From the NCBI GenBank assembly GCA_026387665.1, contig JAPLLG010000008.1, forward strand, positions 124,001-188,000: a stretch of DNA of 64,000 nucleotides. Reading direction: 5' to 3'. Both the position numbers and the translations under genes were made by a program. Position 1 is the stretch's first letter; the number at the start of each line of letters is the position of its first letter. The stretch comes from Nitrospirota bacterium. GTDB lineage: Bacteria; Nitrospirota; Nitrospiria; Nitrospirales; Nitrospiraceae. The notes beneath the pieces are model-generated. The model saw only the letters and a program-made list of their open reading frames with translations. It searched no databases and was not told the DNA's origin. Below, piece after piece: positions 59,899 through 64,000 of this stretch.

Positions 59899-61674
59899 AT
59901 GAAGAATTCGTTTAGTCTGAAGGCAGGAATGCTCCTCACAGCTGCCTTTGGAGTCATCCTGGTCGCCGGAAGCACCGGGAGCCTAGCGTTTGCCGACGAG
60001 GCCCTTCCTGAGGGCTTCAAGAAAGGCGAATTAGCGCCTGAGCCTGCTGCCGATATGATCGAAGCAGGAAAGCGGGTCTACTTCACCAAGTGCGTGTGGT
60101 GTCACGGAGTCGATGGCGCGGGCGATGGCCCAGGCGCCGATCGTCTCTGGCCTCGTCCCCGCAACTTCAACCAGGGGACGTTCAAGATTCGGCGCACGGC
60201 CAGCGGTGAGTTGCCGTTGTTCGATGCCAAGAAGCCTGTCCCTGGCCAGAATGACCTGTTTGAGACCGTGACTCACGGTCTCCCGGGTTCTGCCATGCCA
60301 TCCTGGGAAGGCATCCTGACGGAAGAGCAACGACTCCAAGTACTGTCTTTCGTCACCACCCAGCTGGTGAAGGACCGGAAGTTTACCGACAAGCAGTCCG
60401 AAGCTCAGACTGTGTTGCAGCTGGACGATCTGAAGCCGATTCCTGCGACAGAGGAGAGCGTGAAAAAGGGCGCGGAGCTCGTTAAAGAGAAGAAGTGCGT
60501 CGAGTGTCACGGCACGGATGGCCGTGGCGACGGCAACGCGTTCAATCTGAAGGACGACTGGGGCTTCTCGATCCAGCCTGCTGACTGGCACAAGTGCTGG
60601 AACTTCAGAGGCAGCCGGCAAGATCCCTATAACGTCAAGAACATTTTCCGGACGTTTTCGACCGGAATCAACGGGACCCCGATGCCCTCGTTTGCTGACA
60701 ACAGCACGGTTGAAGAACGGTGGCACATTGCCAACTTCGTGAACTCGCTGTGTGAGCGCGAAGCTGACGGTACGCCTCTCGCCATCGACCCGTTGGCGGA
60801 CAAGCCGAAGATCAATTTCGTGGTGTCCTCAGGGGTGGTCGAAGGAGAGATTCCTGCTGATCCAGAGCATGAACTGTGGAAGAACCGGGCTCGCCGGTAT
60901 GTCGCGATGGGCGGGCAGATCACCCATAAGCCAAGAAATTTCGTGAACCGGATCGACGATATCTGGGTGAAGTCGCTCTATAACGACAAGCATGTCGTGT
61001 TCATGTTCCAGTGGGACGACCGGACGAAGAGCGTCGCCACAGGGAAGTTGCCTTGGGCTCCGACCGAGGTCAACATCGATGTGAAGGAACAGGACCCGAA
61101 GACGGGCGAAGAGGGTTCAATCGCCGCGCATCAGAACAACTACACGGTCTACAACGATGCGATCGCCATGGAAACTGCTGTGAAGTGGAAAGAGCTTCCA
61201 GCCCCGATTAAGCCGCGGTATTTGTTCGGCAGCAACGAACAGTACCCAGTCGACATTGTGAAGTGGGAAGCCGACGGTTCCCTCCGTGCCTTTGAGGGCA
61301 CGGGCTGGGACAAGGACTTCGCAGAACGCGATACGTACGAAGAGAACATCAAAGTCCTTCACTCGGAGTGGAAGGATGGCCGATGGACGGTGATCATTCA
61401 ACGTCCGTTGGGCAACAAGAAGGATCAGGATTACGACGAAGATACCTTCTTCGAAATGGGACAGTACATTCCTACCGTGTTCTTCGCCTGGGATGGCCAC
61501 AACGGTGACGCAGGACGGAAGATGGCCGTGTCGGCCTTCTACTACACGTTCCTGGAGCCGCCGACGCCTCGCGAAGCCTACATCTACCCAGTTGTGATCG
61601 CCTTCGGGGTGGTCTTGCTGGAAGGTTGGGTTCTCACCAGACGCTCGAACAAGCGGAAGGGAAAGACCCTCTAA
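59899..61674 (+). CDS. Dihaem cytochrome c with NxrC-type haem-binding domain
   Basis: A 591-residue secreted protein. ATG 59899 follows GAGGGAAA; ATG 59887 is the alternative. After the signal (FGVILVAGSTGSLAFA), two class I cytochrome domains carry CVWCH (65-69) and CVECH (200-204). The rest resembles the ethylbenzene-dehydrogenase/NxrC haem-b domain (WKNRARRYVAMGGQITHKPRN, VVFMFQWDDRTKS, YTVYNDAIAMETAVKW, FAWDGHNGDAGRKMAVSAFYY). One C-terminal helix (AYIYPVVIAFGVVLLEGWVL) anchors it. It may join nitrite-oxidising enzyme to the oxidase. NxrAB are not in this window. Confidence 0.85.
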   Translation: MKNSFSLKAGMLLTAAFGVILVAGSTGSLAFADEALPEGFKKGELAPEPAADMIEAGKRVYFTKCVWCHGVDGAGDGPGADRLWPRPRNFNQGTFKIRRTASGELPLFDAKKPVPGQNDLFETVTHGLPGSAMPSWEGILTEEQRLQVLSFVTTQLVKDRKFTDKQSEAQTVLQLDDLKPIPATEESVKKGAELVKEKKCVECHGTDGRGDGNAFNLKDDWGFSIQPADWHKCWNFRGSRQDPYNVKNIFRTFSTGINGTPMPSFADNSTVEERWHIANFVNSLCEREADGTPLAIDPLADKPKINFVVSSGVVEGEIPADPEHELWKNRARRYVAMGGQITHKPRNFVNRIDDIWVKSLYNDKHVVFMFQWDDRTKSVATGKLPWAPTEVNIDVKEQDPKTGEEGSIAAHQNNYTVYNDAIAMETAVKWKELPAPIKPRYLFGSNEQYPVDIVKWEADGSLRAFEGTGWDKDFAERDTYEENIKVLHSEWKDGRWTVIIQRPLGNKKDQDYDEDTFFEMGQYIPTVFFAWDGHNGDAGRKMAVSAFYYTFLEPPTPREAYIYPVVIAFGVVLLEGWVLTRRSNKRKGKTL

Positions 61675-61707
61675 CGTTCATTTGAACGAGAGAGTCTGAA
61701 GAAGTAT

Positions 61708-61742
61708 GAGGGGGTGGGGTAACCCACCCCCTCTTTCTTTTT
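61708..61742 (+). terminator. Rho-independent terminator closing the oxidase cluster
   Basis: A perfect 11-bp stem (61708-61718 with 61723-61733), 4-nt loop GTAA, followed by TTTCTTTTT. It starts 34 bp after the NxrC-like gene. Confidence 0.92.
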
Positions 61743-61765
61743 GGCGCGGCTGCATTGAGGACACG

Positions 61766-62386
61766 ATGGAGATCGATGTAACCGGCATTCTGCTCGCCGG
61801 GGGCAAAAGCCGGAGAATGGGTGAGGATAAGCGGCATCTCCTTGTGGGGGAACAGACCCTCCTTGAGCGAGGGCTGGCAGTGCTCCGCTCAGTCTTTCAG
61901 GATGTCCTGGTGGTCATTGCGCAGGACAGCCCTCCGCTCGACGTCGAAGCGCACGTGGTGCGCGACCTGGTCCCTGATTGCGGCAGCCTCGGTGGGCTCT
62001 ACACGGGGCTAATGCAGGCCACCACGCCCTATATATTTGTCGTGGCCTGCGACATGCCGTTTCTCGATCCGGCAGTCATTGCCCAATTCACGAGCCGGCG
62101 AGCCAACGCTGACATCGTGATGGCGAAGCTTGCCTCCCGCATGCATCCGATGCATGCCTTGTATAGCAAGCGATGTTTGCCTGTCGTTGAACGGATGATT
62201 CAGGCGCGACAGCTCAAGATCCAGGAGATGGTATCGGACCGGTCTCTCCATGTGCGCTATGTGACTGAGGATGATCTCCGGGCTATCGACCCTTCCGGAC
62301 GTTCCTTCCAGAACGTGAATACTCCAGCAGACCTGGAGGTGGCACGGTCACTGCTGTCTCAGTTGCCTCCACCCAAGCCCGTATAG
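61766..62386 (+). CDS. mobA: Molybdenum cofactor guanylyltransferase MobA
   Basis: A 206-residue GTP:molybdopterin guanylyltransferase. ATG 61766 follows GAGG at 5 bp. The nucleotide-binding loop GILLAGGKSRRMGEDKRHL, the CGSLGGLYTGLMQATTPYIFVVACDMPFLDP stretch and RSFQNVNTPADLEVA match the family. Together with MobB and MoeA at 21-23 kb it makes the bis-MGD cofactor of nitrite oxidoreductase-type enzymes. Its position right after the respiratory cluster supports that use. The next gene starts 8 bp later. Confidence 0.93.
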   Translation: MEIDVTGILLAGGKSRRMGEDKRHLLVGEQTLLERGLAVLRSVFQDVLVVIAQDSPPLDVEAHVVRDLVPDCGSLGGLYTGLMQATTPYIFVVACDMPFLDPAVIAQFTSRRANADIVMAKLASRMHPMHALYSKRCLPVVERMIQARQLKIQEMVSDRSLHVRYVTEDDLRAIDPSGRSFQNVNTPADLEVARSLLSQLPPPKPV

Positions 62387-62393
62387 CGCCGCC

Positions 62394-63392
62394 GTGACAC
62401 GAACGATCGTCATCATCCATCCCGGCAGCCTTGGCGATGTGCTTTTGGCTGTTCCCTCCATGATTCGGTTGCGCAACCGCTTCCCCACCCATAGGCTGAT
62501 GCTCTGTGCGCAGGATCAGGTCGCGCAGCTGCTTCTCGCCTGTGGCATCATTGATGAGTGGACCTCTGTGCAGGGACGAGCCTGTTCGGACTTGTTCGCC
62601 GGGGTGGACTCGGACAGGAGGCAGTTACAGGCCTGGCTGGAGGTCTGCGATCTTGCCATTGGCTGGATGGAGGATCGCGATGGGACCTTGAGCGAGAGGC
62701 TCAGGAGGGTCGGCGCTCGAGAGGCGGTCGTGCGGTCTCCCTTCTCGCCCACGATTCAGGCAATCCATCAACGTGACCGGTTTCTTGAAGCGATTCAGGA
62801 GGCGCCGTCTGATGGCGGGGGGACTGCCCTGTTGACGGTGCCGGAGCCGCTTCTCCATCTTGGGCAAGTCTGTCTTAACGATGCAGGATTCCCGGTCGGA
62901 TCGCTGCTCGTCGTCATTCATCCCGGGAGTGGCAGCGCTCATAAATGTGTGGCGCCTGAGGTCTTGGCCTCTGTTGTGGCCGCCATCCAGACCTCCGGGG
63001 CGATCCCAGTGATTCTGGAAGGACCGGCAGACCGTGAGCCAGCCGAGCGGCTGATGCAGTCTTGCGTAAGCTCACCGATCGTCCTGAAGGGCCTGGATCT
63101 TCTCACTCTGGCCGGGGTGCTGGCCCAGGCGAGCCTTTTTGTCGGGCAGGACTCAGGCGTCACCCATCTGGCAGGTCTGATAGGGGTGCGGACGGTGGCT
63201 TTGTTTGGGCCGACCGACCCGGCTCGTTGGGCTCCCAGCGGAACCAAGGTCACAGTGCTGCAGGGCGCACCCTGTCTTTGCCAGTCGTGGAACGATGTCA
63301 GTCGGTGTGAGGGAAAGCCTTGTCTCAAGGTCTCGCAGACCCATCTTGAGGCAGTCTGTCTGGCTCACCTTAGAGAGGCCGCATCTCGATAG
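62394..63392 (+). CDS. Glycosyltransferase family 9 (heptosyltransferase type)
   Basis: A 332-residue GT-B enzyme starting at GTG 62394. It has IIHPGSLGDVLLAVPSMIRLRNRFP, VVIHPGSGSAHKCVAPEVL, VILEGPADREPAERLMQ and FVGQDSGVTHLAGLIGVRTVALFGPTDPARWAP, matching the ADP-heptose:LPS heptosyltransferase pattern. A Cys-rich end (APCLCQSWNDVSRCEGKPCL) is usual in this family. It should add a heptose to lipopolysaccharide core. It is not clearly linked in function to mobA upstream. Confidence 0.88.
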   Translation: MTRTIVIIHPGSLGDVLLAVPSMIRLRNRFPTHRLMLCAQDQVAQLLLACGIIDEWTSVQGRACSDLFAGVDSDRRQLQAWLEVCDLAIGWMEDRDGTLSERLRRVGAREAVVRSPFSPTIQAIHQRDRFLEAIQEAPSDGGGTALLTVPEPLLHLGQVCLNDAGFPVGSLLVVIHPGSGSAHKCVAPEVLASVVAAIQTSGAIPVILEGPADREPAERLMQSCVSSPIVLKGLDLLTLAGVLAQASLFVGQDSGVTHLAGLIGVRTVALFGPTDPARWAPSGTKVTVLQGAPCLCQSWNDVSRCEGKPCLKVSQTHLEAVCLAHLREAASR

Positions 63393-63486
63393 AGAAGCCC
63401 TGCTGGCTGCCTTGTCACTGCCTATTCCGTATGCTAGAGTGACCAGTTCGTTTTTCCTTTCATTGGTAAGGACTTAGGAGCTTTCT

Positions 63487-64000
63487 TTGTCTAGTGGAGT
63501 CGTGCAGGAAAAGGTCACCAGTGCGCTCCTCGGAGCGCTCAATGGAGCCAAAAAAAAAGGCCAACTGAAGACGGAAGCCTGGCCCGAGCTGAGTCTGGAT
63601 GCTCCCAAACGGCCTGAATGGGGAGACCTCGCCTCAACGGTCGCCATGTCTCTTGCTGCCTCAGAGCAACGAGCGCCCCACGACATTGCCCAAATCATCA
63701 TCGACAATCTTTCTCAGGACGAGCAACTTTTCGACCGGGTCGAAATTGCCAGGCCCGGGTTCCTCAACCTCACGCTCAAGCCTGCCATCTGGCAAGAAGT
63801 GCTCAGGGAAATCGAGCTGAAAGGGTCGGCCTACGGGCGAGCCGAAGTGGGGGAGCGACGTCGCGTGTTGGTGGAATATGTGAGTGCGAATCCGACCGGC
63901 CCGTTGCATGTGGGCCATGGGCGCGGCGCAGCGGTCGGGCAGGCGGTCGCGAATATGCTGAAGGCGATCGGGTATGACGTCGTGAGCGAATACTATATCA
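63487..64000 (+). CDS. argS: Arginyl-tRNA synthetase, N-terminal part (3' end outside window)
   Basis: The first 171 residues of a class I arginyl-tRNA synthetase; the gene runs past the window end. TTG 63487 is preferred because AGGAG lies 6 bp upstream; GTG 63502 is an alternative. The N-terminal additional domain for the tRNA D-loop (PKRPEWGDLASTVAMSLA, APHDIAQIIIDNL, VEIARPGFLNLTL) is followed by the HIGH motif in ANPTGPLHVGHGRGAAVG, then MLKAIGYDVVSEYYI. Frame is open throughout the part seen. Confidence 0.92.
   Translation, partial: MSSGVVQEKVTSALLGALNGAKKKGQLKTEAWPELSLDAPKRPEWGDLASTVAMSLAASEQRAPHDIAQIIIDNLSQDEQLFDRVEIARPGFLNLTLKPAIWQEVLREIELKGSAYGRAEVGERRRVLVEYVSANPTGPLHVGHGRGAAVGQAVANMLKAIGYDVVSEYYI

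Noticed and set aside
1-64000. CRISPR arrays, rRNA or tRNA genes
   Set aside because: No evenly spaced direct repeats of CRISPR type and no tRNA cloverleaf or rRNA segment could be recognised in the gaps by reading.

Overview
The window is a GC-rich bacterial chromosome segment with densely packed, mostly co-oriented genes. Several features point to the genus Nitrospira (phylum Nitrospirota, nitrite oxidiser or comammox): two long cytochrome bd-like oxidase subunits in one cluster, membrane-anchored c-type cytochromes, a dihaem protein with an NxrC/ethylbenzene-dehydrogenase-type haem domain, molybdenum cofactor genes beside tatC, and a giant multicopper protein. The assignment is inferred from gene content; no rRNA gene is present.

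Region by region. (1) 1-9.7 kb: Tol-Pal envelope genes (tolB end, pal, two CpoB/YbgF-like lipoproteins), then a tight run mutL-miaA-mtnP-pfkB-TPR lipoprotein-RodZ-like regulator with overlapping ends. (2) 10-17.8 kb: a small cytochrome c with its own promoter and terminator, a caspase-fold lipoprotein that seems to lack its catalytic pair, then a carbamoyltransferase, a polytopic membrane protein and a GT2 glycosyltransferase that seems to lack a standard start codon. (3) 18-25.8 kb: HtrA protease, TatC, an Mrp/NBP35 ATPase, MoeA, MobB, a six-haem cytochrome and an ABC-2 transporter, which looks like a maturation/export set for a molybdenum and Fe-S periplasmic enzyme. (4) 25.8-37 kb: accessory DNA with an insertion sequence in a 19-bp direct repeat, a family of palindromic repeats, an RRM protein, an Fe(II)/2OG oxygenase, an RqcH/NFACT protein, an HExxH protein, a GGDEY protein with unusual base use, and an APC permease. 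(5) 37-46.5 kb: a 1621-residue multicopper protein followed by two secreted proteins carrying the cupredoxin motif CxxHxxM, with a HEAT-repeat protein between them. (6) 46.5-61.7 kb: a respiratory cluster with a DUF420-type protein, two bd-like oxidase subunits, two non-catalytic SUMF1-fold proteins, two or three tiny membrane proteins, two membrane cytochromes c and an NxrC-like dihaem protein. (7) 61.7-64 kb: mobA, a heptosyltransferase and the 5' part of argS.

Working model (inference): electrons from a periplasmic nitrite-oxidising enzyme pass through the NxrC-like and membrane cytochromes c to the bd-like oxidase, while the Mo-cofactor/Tat/Mrp genes mature the molybdoenzyme. The copper proteins at 37-46 kb form a separate periplasmic module of unknown reaction. 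The repeats at 24.8, 25.8, 30.3, 33.8 and 43.1 kb are related, and some keep a hairpin although the stem sequence has changed.
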